Shown here one piece after another: positions 42,958-51,476 of a DNA stretch of 64,000 bases. Position 1 is the stretch's first letter; the number at the start of each line of letters is the position of its first letter. Origin of the DNA: Butyricicoccus_A sp963620595 (GTDB taxonomy: Bacteria; Bacillota; Clostridia; Oscillospirales; Butyricicoccaceae); the NCBI GenBank assembly GCA_963620595.1, contig CAVFAY010000002.1, positions 1 through 64,000 on the forward strand. Direction: 5' to 3'. Under the pieces are notes generated by a model that saw only the letters and a program-made list of their open reading frames with translations, searched no databases and was not told where the DNA came from. The position numbers were made by a program, and so were the translations under genes.

Positions 42958-44133
42958 TTATGCTGGCTTTCGTCCCATGACAAGCTTGAGCAGAATCGGG
43001 GTAATCAGTGTGGTGACAATAACCACCAGAATGACCGGACCAAACAGAGAATCCGGAACTAAGCCAAATGCAGCGCCCTTCTGGGCAACGATCAGAGCAA
43101 CCTCGCCGCGCGATACCATGCCTATGCCAACGGAAAGCGCCTCGGTGTTGCTGAAATGGAACAGCTTTGCACTGAGACCGCAGCCGATGATTTTGGACAG
43201 AATGGCAATGGCAAGCAGCAAAATGGCAAAGATAAACAATGAAAGCGACAGACCACGCAAATCAGTTTTCAGACCGACACTGGCAAAGAACACCGGAGAG
43301 AACAGCATATATGCACAGATTTCAATCTTCCGGCTCACATAGGCGCGCACGCTCGGCAGATTACACAGCAGCAAACCAGCAAAATATGCACCGGTAATGT
43401 CTGCAACGCCGAAGAACTGCTCAGAGGCAAACGACAGCAACAGGCAGAATGACAAACCGTAAATCGCAACACGGCGATGCATTTTTTCGTTGAACGCGTT
43501 GTTGAGGTGTGCAAAATACTTATACACAAAGAAGCCAACAACAGCAATAAAGACAAAAAACAGAACAATTTTCAGCAAGACCGTGTGAATCTGTATATCC
43601 GGATTGGTAAAGCTGGATACCACAGTCAGAGCAATGATGCCGAGAATATCATCAATGACAGCAGCACCTAAAATCGCTGTGCCAACGCGTCCTTTGAGTT
43701 TGCCCATTTCTTTGAGCGTCTCGACAGTGATAGAAACAGAGGTGGCGGTCAGAATGACACCGACAAATACTGCCTTGAGCATCGCCTGCGGATCAGCCTC
43801 TCCGCGGAACCAGAACAGATAGAGTCCAGCACCACACACAAGCGGCAGAATGACACCGGCGAGTGCGATGACAAATGAGGCAAGACCTGTTTTCTTCAGC
43901 TCGGCCAGGTCAGTTTCCAGACCGGCGGAGAACATCAGCATGATGACGCCGAGTTCTGAGATGACAGAAATCGTGTTGTCTACTGATACCAGATTGAGGA
44001 TAGAGGGACCGAGGATCAGACCGGCGAGCAGAGCGCCGACGACTTGCGGCATATTTACTTTGCCGGATGCAAGCCCTAAAACCTTTGTTGAAAGCAAAAT
44101 AACTGCCAAAACCAGCAGGAATGTATAAGACAA
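42958..44133 (-). CDS. CPA2-family cation:proton antiporter
   Basis: The protein of about 391 residues is a polytopic membrane transporter with 11-12 spans. It probably exchanges Na+ or K+ for protons. The core motif AVIDDILGIIAL places it in the CPA2 (NapA/KefB-like) group, where the two adjacent Asp are functional. No C-terminal RCK/TrkA-N domain is present. The start is uncertain. TTG at 44133 lies 8 bases after GGAAGG and begins SYTFLLVLAV; GTG at 44142 and a distant ATG at 44202 are alternatives with worse spacing or no ribosome binding site. Confidence 0.88.
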   Translation of the reverse strand: MSYTFLLVLAVILLSTKVLGLASGKVNMPQVVGALLAGLILGPSILNLVSVDNTISVISELGVIMLMFSAGLETDLAELKKTGLASFVIALAGVILPLVCGAGLYLFWFRGEADPQAMLKAVFVGVILTATSVSITVETLKEMGKLKGRVGTAILGAAVIDDILGIIALTVVSSFTNPDIQIHTVLLKIVLFFVFIAVVGFFVYKYFAHLNNAFNEKMHRRVAIYGLSFCLLLSFASEQFFGVADITGAYFAGLLLCNLPSVRAYVSRKIEICAYMLFSPVFFASVGLKTDLRGLSLSLFIFAILLLAIAILSKIIGCGLSAKLFHFSNTEALSVGIGMVSRGEVALIVAQKGAAFGLVPDSLFGPVILVVIVTTLITPILLKLVMGRKPA

Positions 44134-44225
44134 ACCAGCCACCTTCCTTCTTTTTTTTGTGACACATTTTTGAACAAAATGCCTAAAAACAGACCGGCAC
44201 ATGTCTATTTTTTTTCATTGTTGCC

Positions 44226-44254
44226 ATTATACATGCTTTATTTGGTAAAATCAA
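44226..44254 (-). promoter_or_regulatory. promoter of the CPA2 antiporter gene
   Basis: On the minus strand TTGATT and a perfect TATAAT are separated by 17 bases, about 90 bases before the start codon. Confidence 0.78.
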
Positions 44255-44355
44255 GATAAAAATTAGCGGAAAAGAAACACGAAAAATGCAAAAATGAAAG
44301 AAAGTTAGCAGAATATAAACAAAGAAGCTGTATAAAAAGCGTAAAAATAAAAAAG

Positions 44356-44388
44356 AAACAGATCTGCCAAAAAAAGACAGATCTGTTT
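44356..44388 (-). terminator. terminator of the NhaD-like operon
   Basis: AAACAGATCTG and CAGATCTGTTT form an 11-bp perfect stem with an A-rich loop. On the minus strand it runs into CTTTTTTATTTTT. Confidence 0.88.
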
Positions 44389-44410
44389 ATAGAGAAAACG
44401 GAAATTTTGA

Positions 44411-44866
44411 TTACAGCGGCTTGGAATTGTCGACCAAGGCATCAATATAATCACAATCGTTTTGGATGCAGTGATTGAAGGTGGTCAGCAGTTTGCCGTC
44501 TACATTGTGATTGAGGAACATCTCCTCCAGCTTGGCGGTCAACGTGTTCATGAGACTTGCCGTTTCGATGAACGTATGAAAGTTAGAACTGCGTTGTGCC
44601 TGACGGAACTTGGCGATGTCCTGTGTGATGAATTCAACAATGGATTCTGCATCTGCCATTTTACCGTGAGCCAGAGCATACGGGCGCATGCGCTGCAAGA
44701 AATACTTGTTGTTTTTGGTGATGTTAAAGACGTAAGCAACCTCAAAGCCATTTTCAAGCTGAAAGCGCACAATGTGCATAATGCTGTTTACTTCGCGGAT
44801 AGAAGTTGCGCCCAACTGCCGGAGGCGGAAGTTAATCATATCACCGGAGATGGAATTGGCGTTCAT
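44411..44866 (-). CDS. conserved-looking cytosolic protein of unknown function
   Basis: The 151-residue protein has an alpha/beta pattern with no membrane segment or known motif. It contains INFRLRQLGATSIREVNSIM, FEVAYVFNITKNNKYFLQRM and a helical C-terminal half. The ATG at 44866 lies 8 bases after GGAG; a GTG three codons upstream is less likely. It follows the NhaD/ArsB-type transporter after 57 bases on the same strand and shares its terminator, so it may be an accessory or regulator of that transporter. Confidence 0.65.
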   Translation of the reverse strand: MNANSISGDMINFRLRQLGATSIREVNSIMHIVRFQLENGFEVAYVFNITKNNKYFLQRMRPYALAHGKMADAESIVEFITQDIAKFRQAQRSSNFHTFIETASLMNTLTAKLEEMFLNHNVDGKLLTTFNHCIQNDCDYIDALVDNSKPL

Positions 44867-44923
44867 GAAATACACTCCATTCTGCCGCAGGCTGCGGCGG
44901 TATACCAGCGGCTTCTAAAACGC

Positions 44924-46189
44924 TTAGTAACGGATAAGCAGGAAGCCGGTGGAGATAATGATAGAAAGAATCATGAGCGGGAAGCCGACCTTCAAATAGC
45001 TCATAAAGGTAATCGGATAGCCGTTCTTGTTGCTGATGCCGGACAAAACAACGTTTGCGGAAGCACCGATCAGAGAACCATTGCCGCCCAAACATGCGCC
45101 CAACGAGATTGCCCACCACAGCGGGGTAATATCTGCGCCGCTCTGACCCATCGTGATAATCATCGGAATCAAAGTCGCAACAAACGGAATGTTGTCGAGG
45201 AAAGCGGAGAAAATTGCGGACAACCACAGGAGCAGCAGCATGGTGATGAAAACATCGCCGTGGGTGACATCCATCAGAGCCTGTGCCAGCATATTGATGA
45301 CGCCGGTTTCCTGCATACCGCCGACAACGATAAACAGACCAATAAAGAATACGATGGTAGACCACTCAACGTTGGCGATAATTTCCTCTGCATCCTGCTT
45401 GCCGATAACCAGCATCACAGCGGCAGCGGTCAGTGCAACGACACAGGACTCAATGCCCAGTGTGCTGTGCATAACGAAGCCCACGACAACGAGAGCAATG
45501 AGCACGAGGCTCTTCACCATTAGGGAATGATCTTTAATCGTCTTGCTTTCGTCCAGCTCCATGATGAGCTTGGTCTTTTCTGCGTCTACAACCAGCTGTT
45601 TGCCATACAGCAGACGGAAACATACGATCATAACGATCAGAACTAGGATGACAACCAGACCGGTATTCTCAATAAAGTCTATGAAGGAAAGACCTGCCGC
45701 AGAACCGATCATGATGTTTGGAGGATCACCGATTAGGGTGGCAGTACCACCAATATTGGATGCCATGATCTGAGTCATCAGAAACGGAACAGGGTTAATT
45801 TCCAAAATCTGTGTGATTGCAATGGTCATTGGTCCAATCAGCAGAACTGTGGTTACGTTGTCGAGGAATGCAGAAAGCACCGCAGTGATAATGACGAACA
45901 AAATCATGATGCGCCAAGGATCGCCTTTGGCAATTTTGGCTGATTTGATTGCGATGAATTCAAAGATACCGGAATTTTTTACCACTGCAACGAACAGCAT
46001 CATACCGATCAGTACGCCGACTGTGTTAAAGTCGATATAACTGACGGCGGAATCAACATCCAGAATGCCGATCAGGAGCAGGAGGACGGCACCGGCAGTT
46101 GCGGCGACTGCACGGTGAATCTTCTCTGTCATAATAGCGATAATTACAACTAAGAAGATGACGATAGCAGCAATTTGTGGTGTGGTCAC
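44924..46189 (-). CDS. ArsB/NhaD superfamily ion transporter
   Basis: The 421-residue membrane protein has about 11-12 spans and the repeated signature of the ion-transporter superfamily. The two copies are AVLSAFLDNVTTVLLIGPM...SNIGGTATLIGDPPN and AIFSAFLDNIPFVATLIPM...ACLGGNGSLIGASAN. NhaD-type Na+/H+ antiport and arsenite or organic anion transport are the known family roles; the sequence does not decide between them. The start is GTG at 46189, 7 bases after GGGAGG; the upstream in-frame ATG has no such site. It heads a two-gene operon. Confidence 0.9.
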   Translation of the reverse strand: MTTPQIAAIVIFLVVIIAIMTEKIHRAVAATAGAVLLLLIGILDVDSAVSYIDFNTVGVLIGMMLFVAVVKNSGIFEFIAIKSAKIAKGDPWRIMILFVIITAVLSAFLDNVTTVLLIGPMTIAITQILEINPVPFLMTQIMASNIGGTATLIGDPPNIMIGSAAGLSFIDFIENTGLVVILVLIVMIVCFRLLYGKQLVVDAEKTKLIMELDESKTIKDHSLMVKSLVLIALVVVGFVMHSTLGIESCVVALTAAAVMLVIGKQDAEEIIANVEWSTIVFFIGLFIVVGGMQETGVINMLAQALMDVTHGDVFITMLLLLWLSAIFSAFLDNIPFVATLIPMIITMGQSGADITPLWWAISLGACLGGNGSLIGASANVVLSGISNKNGYPITFMSYLKVGFPLMILSIIISTGFLLIRY

Positions 46190-46553
46190 AAGAAAGCCTC
46201 CCTTATTATTTGTCTGTATGTATCCGGAAAGTGAGAATAATCCACTTTCCTTGTCCAAACGCATTATACGCGTCTAGTCGCGGAATAGCAACTAAATTAT
46301 GCAAAAAATGCGTTAAAATTCGCGTTAAAAAATTGTTTAAATTGATGCAAGCTGCCTGTTGCACACAAGAAAAATTAACGCGATAGAAACAAATAAGCAG
46401 GTCTGTGGTGGATTCTTATCATATATCTTTTATAGTATACCATATTCAAACGCAAAGTGACATAGGGTAACAGAAAAAATCTATCGGCAGCGTCTAAAAA
46501 TGGAAGGAACGGGTAAAAATGAAAAAAGAGATTGTGGAAAGCGAGGGAGAAAC
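46190..46553. other. 364-base divergent intergenic region
   Basis: It contains the minus-strand promoter of the NhaD-like operon (46263-46291) and AT-rich sequence with GCGTTAAAATTCGCGTTAAAA direct repeats near 46310-46330. On the plus side an AT-rich TATAGTATACC block near 46430-46441 may hold the clpC-like promoter. No CtsR heptad repeat or CIRCE element is recognised. Confidence 0.5.
46263..46291 (-). promoter_or_regulatory. promoter of the NhaD-like operon
   Basis: On the minus strand TTGCTA and a perfect TATAAT are separated by 17 bases, about 75 bases before the GTG start. Confidence 0.75.
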
Positions 46554-48764
46554 ATGGAGTTTCAAGGACCATTTGACAAAAATGCCAGAAGGGCATTGGC
46601 GGCATCCGTGCGCCGTGCAGGCATTTTGGGGCAGGATACTGTGGGGACGGAGCATCTGCTGCTGGGGCTCAGTGCTTCTGCGGGCGGCACTGCGTCCAAA
46701 TTGCTGGCGGATGCCGGAGCGGGCGGATGGAAAAGCTTTTATTATACCGCAAGGCTGACAGGCAGCCGCTTTCCTATGCGGCGTCCACAGCATATCAGTC
46801 CAGAATTGCGATTGGTTCTGGGACAAGCGGCAGGAGCAGCAAGCGGCGATCTGGCAGATGAGCGGCATTTGCTGTGTGCGCTCATTCGCTTTCGCAGTTG
46901 TATGGGACACCGGATTCTCGAACGAATGCGGGCGGATATTCCGGCTTTGGAGCGGCAGACCGGCATGTCTCTCACGCAGGAGCTGCACACCAGGCGGGCG
47001 TCTGCGCGTCCGGCGGCGACAGCGACACTGGATAGGTATGCGACAGATCTCACGGAGCTGGCGCGGACAGGTCAATTGGATCCAGTGATTGGCAGGGAAA
47101 AAGAGCTGTTTCGTCTGATGACTATTTTGCAGCGGCGGACCAAAAACAATCCGGTGCTGTTGGGCGATCCGGGCGTGGGAAAGACAGCAGTGGCAGAGGC
47201 GCTGGCACAGGCGATTGCAGACGGCAATGTGCCGGAGGAGCTGCGCCATGCGCGGATTGTCTCCTTGGACATGGCGAGTCTGATTTCCGGTACGAAATAC
47301 CGCGGTGAATTTGAAGAACGGCTCAAAAATATTGTGCGGGAATTGCGCGTGTCCAAAAACGTCATTGCCTTTATTGATGAGGTACACACGCTGGTGGGAG
47401 CAGGCTCCGCAGAGGGCGCGATTGACGCATCCAATCTGCTCAAACCGGCGTTGGCGCGCGGAGAGATTCGGCTGATCGGCACGACAACGGCGGAAGAATA
47501 TCACAAGACCATTGAAAAGGATGCGGCGCTGGAACGTCGATTTCAAAAGATTCGCGTTGCAGAACCCAATGAGCAAGAGACAGAGACGATTTTGCGCGGC
47601 ATTGCAAAGAAATATGAACAGCATCATCAGGTGGGCATTGCGCCGGATGCGCTGGGTGCAGCGGTGAGCATCTCCGTCCGCATTCACCCAGAGCGTCATT
47701 TGCCGGACAAAGCGATTGATTTGCTGGATGAAGCGTGTGCTGCGGTGCATTTGGAGGGCGGCACGCAGGTGACGGCGCGAGAAATTGCGCGAATGGCCTA
47801 TCGGTTTGACGGATTCCGCGCGGCGGAAGAGGGAGATGCGGCGAAGAAACTCATGCGATTGGAACAGGAACTCAGGAAAACGGTGATTGGGCAGGAACAG
47901 GCTATTGAGAAAATTTGCCGCGCTGTGCGGCGAGGCAGCGCCGGTCTGCGGGATACAGCACGTCCGGTGGCGGCGCTGTTGCTGACAGGGCCGACCGGCG
48001 TGGGAAAAACCTCCGTGAGCTTGGCACTGTCGCGGGTTTTGTTCGGACGAGAGGGCTTGATCCGCATTGATTTGTCGGAGTATCAGCAGCCGCATGATGT
48101 CTCTCGTCTTATTGGTGCACCACCCGGTTATAAAGGATATGGAGAAGGCGGACAGCTAACGGAAAAAATACGCAGACATCCGCGCTCGGTTGTGCTGTTT
48201 GATGAAGTGGAAAAAGCGCATCCGGATGTACTGCGCTTGCTGCTGCGTCTGCTGGAGGACGGCAGATTGACCGATTCCGAGGGCAGGAGCGCGGATTTTC
48301 GCCACGCCGTCATTTTGCTGACCTCGAATTTGGGAAGCGGACAGCAGGGGCGTGCGGTCGGATTTGGCGCCCAACACCTGAAACAGCAGCAGGCAGAGGA
48401 AGAAGCGCGCCGCATTTTGCAGCCGGAACTGGCGGCGCGATTGGATGACTTAATTGTCTTTTCCGGCTTGACAGCACACGACTGTGCCGACATCGCGGCA
48501 CAGGAGCTGCAAAAGCTCGCTCGGCGCTGTGAAGCGCGCGGCACGCGCCTTTGCTGGTCGCAGGATGCCGAGCAGCAGCTCGGCATAGTCGATGCCAAAC
48601 GCGGCGCGCGAGCTGTCCGCGATGAGGTCGCGCGGTGTGTGACAGACCCGCTGGCGGGACTGCTGCTGACCGGTCACGCGGGACAATGCGTAGAAATACA
48701 GATTCAGGAACAGGCGGTTCATCTTTTGGTGTCCGATGGCGAGACCATGCTGTCCGGTGCGTAA
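46554..48764 (+). CDS. ClpC/ClpA-like AAA+ unfoldase without the middle (UVR) domain
   Basis: This HSP100 protein feeds substrates into ClpP. The 736-residue product has two Clp_N repeats (about residues 1-140). NBD1 has Walker A GDPGVGKT near 205, Walker B IAFIDEVHTLVG and pore loop GTKYRGE. NBD2 has Walker A GPTGVGKT near 480, Walker B VVLFDEVEKAHP and pore loop PPGYKGYGEGG. A VGF segment after SNLGSGQQGRA matches the ClpP-docking loop. NBD1 passes straight from LLDEACAAVHLEGGTQ into the NBD2 linker, so the coiled-coil UVR domain of true ClpC is missing. It stands alone, without ctsR-mcsAB. GAGGGAGAAAC precedes the chosen ATG. Confidence 0.9.
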   Translation: MEFQGPFDKNARRALAASVRRAGILGQDTVGTEHLLLGLSASAGGTASKLLADAGAGGWKSFYYTARLTGSRFPMRRPQHISPELRLVLGQAAGAASGDLADERHLLCALIRFRSCMGHRILERMRADIPALERQTGMSLTQELHTRRASARPAATATLDRYATDLTELARTGQLDPVIGREKELFRLMTILQRRTKNNPVLLGDPGVGKTAVAEALAQAIADGNVPEELRHARIVSLDMASLISGTKYRGEFEERLKNIVRELRVSKNVIAFIDEVHTLVGAGSAEGAIDASNLLKPALARGEIRLIGTTTAEEYHKTIEKDAALERRFQKIRVAEPNEQETETILRGIAKKYEQHHQVGIAPDALGAAVSISVRIHPERHLPDKAIDLLDEACAAVHLEGGTQVTAREIARMAYRFDGFRAAEEGDAAKKLMRLEQELRKTVIGQEQAIEKICRAVRRGSAGLRDTARPVAALLLTGPTGVGKTSVSLALSRVLFGREGLIRIDLSEYQQPHDVSRLIGAPPGYKGYGEGGQLTEKIRRHPRSVVLFDEVEKAHPDVLRLLLRLLEDGRLTDSEGRSADFRHAVILLTSNLGSGQQGRAVGFGAQHLKQQQAEEEARRILQPELAARLDDLIVFSGLTAHDCADIAAQELQKLARRCEARGTRLCWSQDAEQQLGIVDAKRGARAVRDEVARCVTDPLAGLLLTGHAGQCVEIQIQEQAVHLLVSDGETMLSGA

Positions 48765-48795
48765 AAGATCTTACCGCTTTTGTACAAACTGTTGG

Positions 48796-48824
48796 TTGAC
48801 AAGCGTTCCGGCGCGTTGTAAAAT
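48796..48824 (+). promoter_or_regulatory. promoter of the thrS T-box transcript
   Basis: A perfect TTGACA and TAAAAT are separated by 17 bases, immediately upstream of the T-box leader. Confidence 0.85.
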
Positions 48825-48837
48825 AAGGACAAATCGA

Positions 48838-49108
48838 AAAAACAAGCAGAGAAGGGAACACAGGAGTCCCGACAATCGCGCACCAGAGAGCGGAAATTAT
48901 AAGCTGAAAGTTTCCGCGGCACATTGGATTCCTGTTACCGTCCCGGAGCTCCGCAGGGGAAACAACCAGTATCCTGCGGCGTCTTATCCGCGTTATCAGA
49001 TAACCGAGCGGCATTTTTGACGATGCGTCACAAATGCAAGCAGGGTGGAACCGTGGGAACCGTTAGCTCTCACCCCTGACAACATTTTAGGGGCGGGAGT
49101 TGTTTTTT
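48838..49108 (+). promoter_or_regulatory. T-box riboswitch, threonine-specific, upstream of thrS
   Basis: The leader has the conserved T-box sequence AGGGTGGAACCGTG (49042-49055). A long Stem I is formed by GGGAACACAGGAGTCC and GGATTCCTGTTACCGTCCC. The bulge on the 3' side shows ACC at 48937-48939, a Thr codon, as the specifier. A terminator stem (49066-49100, CTCTCACCCCT/AGGGGCGGGAG) followed by seven T competes with the antiterminator. Uncharged tRNA-Thr should allow read-through into thrS. Confidence 0.95.
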
Positions 49109-49135
49109 TGCCCCAAAGAAAGGAAATGGATTGTT

Positions 49136-51082
49136 ATGATTAACATTACCCTGAAAGACGGAACCATCATGCAGGTCGAGGATGGTGCTACCTGTCTGGA
49201 TGTTGCCAAGCAGATTTCTGCTGGTCTGGCGCGCGCCGCACTGGCAGCAGAGGTGGACGGAAAGACCGTTGACCTGAAAACCCCGCTGGAGAAGGACTGC
49301 ACGATGAGCGTCCTGACCTTTGACGATGACATGGGCAAGTGGACGCTGCGTCACACCGCTTCGCATGTTCTGGCACAGGCAGTCAAGCACCTGTATCCGG
49401 ATGTCAAGCTGGCAATTGGTCCGGCTATTGACAACGGATTCTATTATGATATTGATTCCGAGCACAACTTCACGCCGGAGGATCTGGAAAAGATCGAGGC
49501 AGAGATGAAGAAGATCGTCAAGCAGGGCATTCCGATGATCCGCGAGGAGGTTTCCCGTGAGGATGCCCTGAACCTGTTCCGCGAAAAGAACGAGCCGTAT
49601 AAGGTAGAGCTGATTGAGGATCTGCCGGAGGGCGAGCTGATTACGCTGTATCATCAGGGCGATTTTACCGATCTGTGCGCAGGCCCGCACTGTACCGATA
49701 CGTCTAAGGTCAAGGCATTCAAGCTGACCTCTTGCACCGGCGCATACTGGCGCGGCGATGAGCACAACAAGATGCTCCAGCGTATCTACGGCACGGCGTT
49801 CCCGAAAAAGACCATGCTGGACGAGTATCTGGCAGCTGTAGAAGAGGCAAAGAAGCGCGACCACAACAAGCTGGGTCGTGAGCTGGAATACTTCACCACG
49901 GTTGAGACGCTGGGTCAGGGCCTGCCGGTTATGCTGCCGAAGGGTGCTCGTGTCATTCAGCTGCTGCAGCGCTGGGTAGAAGATGTCGAGCAGGAGCACG
50001 GCTATCTGCTGACCAAGACCCCGCTGATGGCAAAACGCGAATTCTTCCGCATTTCCGGCCACTGGGATCATTATTTGGACGGCATGTTCATCATCGGTGA
50101 TCCGTATGATGAAGAGAAGGAGTGTCTGGCTCTGCGTCCGATGACCTGCCCGTTCCAGTATCAGGTTTATCTGAACCGCGCGCGTTCGTACCGCGATCTG
50201 CCGATGCGCTTGGGCGAGACTTCGACGCTGTTCCGCAACGAGGATTCCGGCGAGATGCATGGCCTGATTCGTGTTCGTCAGTTTACCATCTCTGAGGGTC
50301 ACAACGTGGTTCGTCCGGACCAGCTGGAAGAAGAGTTCAAGGACTGCCTGGATCTGGCGCATTACATGCTGGATACTGTTGGTCTGTGGGAGGATTGCTC
50401 GTTCCGCTTCTCGCAGTGGGACCCGGCAAACCCGAACAACAAGTACGAGGGTACCGCAGAGCAGTGGGAAGCAGCACAGGCTGCGATGGCACAGATTCTC
50501 GACGATCTGGGCGTGCCGTACGAAATTGGCATTGATGAGGCTGCCTTCTATGGTCCGAAGCTGGATATTCAGTACCACAACGTACACGGCAAGGAAGACA
50601 CGCTGGTTACCATCCAGATTGATATGCTGCTGGCACAGCGCTTTGGCATGTATTACACGGATGCAGATGGTCAGAAGAAGCTGCCGTACATCATTCACAG
50701 AACCTCTCTGGGTTGCTATGAGCGCACACTGGCATACCTGATTGAGAAGTACGCAGGCTCTCTGCCGACTTGGATGGCACCGGAGCAGGTACGTGTCCTG
50801 CCGGTAACTGACCGCGCCGCAGACTATGCGGACGAAATCGGCAAGAAGCTGCTCAAGAAGGGTTATCGCGCAACCGTAGACCATCGTTCGGAAAAGCTGG
50901 GCTACAAGATCCGCGAGGGCCGCAACGAGCGCATTCCGTATTTGCTGATTGTCGGCGATAAGGATCTGGAAAACAACACGGTATCCCCGCGTCAGCGCGC
51001 AGACGGTGATCTGGGTGCCATGAGCTTTGAGGAGTTCGAGGCACAGCTGGCAGAGGTTGTTTCTACCAAGGCAAAGAAGTAA
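49136..51082 (+). CDS. thrS: threonyl-tRNA synthetase
   Basis: This class II synthetase charges tRNA-Thr. The 648-residue protein has the TGS domain (residues 1-60) and the editing domain with HTASHVLAQAVKHLYP and the TDLCAGPHCTDT zinc/editing motif. The catalytic core has motif 2 FRNEDSGEMHGLIRVRQF and motif 3 TSLGCYERTLAYLIE, followed by an anticodon-binding domain. Cys in MTCPFQYQ is the active-site zinc ligand. The ATG at 49136 begins the TGS domain and follows AAAGAAAGGAAATGGATTGTT. Expression is controlled by the T-box leader. Confidence 0.97.
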   Translation: MINITLKDGTIMQVEDGATCLDVAKQISAGLARAALAAEVDGKTVDLKTPLEKDCTMSVLTFDDDMGKWTLRHTASHVLAQAVKHLYPDVKLAIGPAIDNGFYYDIDSEHNFTPEDLEKIEAEMKKIVKQGIPMIREEVSREDALNLFREKNEPYKVELIEDLPEGELITLYHQGDFTDLCAGPHCTDTSKVKAFKLTSCTGAYWRGDEHNKMLQRIYGTAFPKKTMLDEYLAAVEEAKKRDHNKLGRELEYFTTVETLGQGLPVMLPKGARVIQLLQRWVEDVEQEHGYLLTKTPLMAKREFFRISGHWDHYLDGMFIIGDPYDEEKECLALRPMTCPFQYQVYLNRARSYRDLPMRLGETSTLFRNEDSGEMHGLIRVRQFTISEGHNVVRPDQLEEEFKDCLDLAHYMLDTVGLWEDCSFRFSQWDPANPNNKYEGTAEQWEAAQAAMAQILDDLGVPYEIGIDEAAFYGPKLDIQYHNVHGKEDTLVTIQIDMLLAQRFGMYYTDADGQKKLPYIIHRTSLGCYERTLAYLIEKYAGSLPTWMAPEQVRVLPVTDRAADYADEIGKKLLKKGYRATVDHRSEKLGYKIREGRNERIPYLLIVGDKDLENNTVSPRQRADGDLGAMSFEEFEAQLAEVVSTKAKK

Positions 51083-51088
51083 AAGAAG

Positions 51089-51394
51089 TTATTCTTCGGG
51101 CTGTTCGAGCACGCGACGCAGCTGGGTATTGGCTTGAATGCGAATTTCGTACAGCACACTAGGCTCTAACGGCCCGAAGAGAAAACGTCCCTGCGCATCG
51201 GTGCAGCTGACACCAGCAACTCTGTCAGGCTCGACACCGCCGGACGCATACAAGACGGCGAGGGCATCGGAAATCGGCTTGCCGCTGTCATCTGTGACTG
51301 TGCCGAGGAGCACAGGGCGATCTGGCTCGCGCAGCGTCACATGGGTCTCTACGAGTTCTTGTGCAGAGGGACGGACATAGAAAATAGACTGCAT
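51089..51394 (-). CDS. small carboxypeptidase-regulatory-like domain protein
   Basis: The 101-residue protein is mostly one beta-sandwich of the carboxypeptidase regulatory/Cna-B-like type: LLGTVTDDSGKPISDALAVLY, VSCTDAQGRFLFGPL and YEIRIQANT. It has no signal peptide, so it seems cytosolic, which is unusual for this fold. The ATG at 51394 lies 7 bases after GGAGGT; an upstream ATG is worse placed. It is wedged between thrS and proS on the opposite strand, with no visible partner. Function unknown. Confidence 0.7.
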   Translation of the reverse strand: MQSIFYVRPSAQELVETHVTLREPDRPVLLGTVTDDSGKPISDALAVLYASGGVEPDRVAGVSCTDAQGRFLFGPLEPSVLYEIRIQANTQLRRVLEQPEE

Positions 51395-51476
51395 AAAGAG
51401 CACCTCCGACATGTACTGATGCTTCAGCGTATGCGGAAGGGGCGAAAAGGTGCATACAGAAAGGAAAGATATTCAT

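Noticed and set aside
46190..46553. CtsR or HrcA operator upstream of the ClpC-like gene
   Set aside because: No AGTCAAA heptad repeat or CIRCE inverted repeat could be found by eye.
46494..48095. 533-codon minus-strand open frame opposite the ClpC-like gene
   Set aside because: It is antisense to well-supported AAA+ motifs, and its composition (Arg/Gln/His-rich) is typical of shadows in this genome.
49070..50884. 604-codon open frame on the minus strand opposite thrS
   Set aside because: It is a frame shadow of the GC-biased thrS codons; thrS has full motif support and the antisense frame has none.
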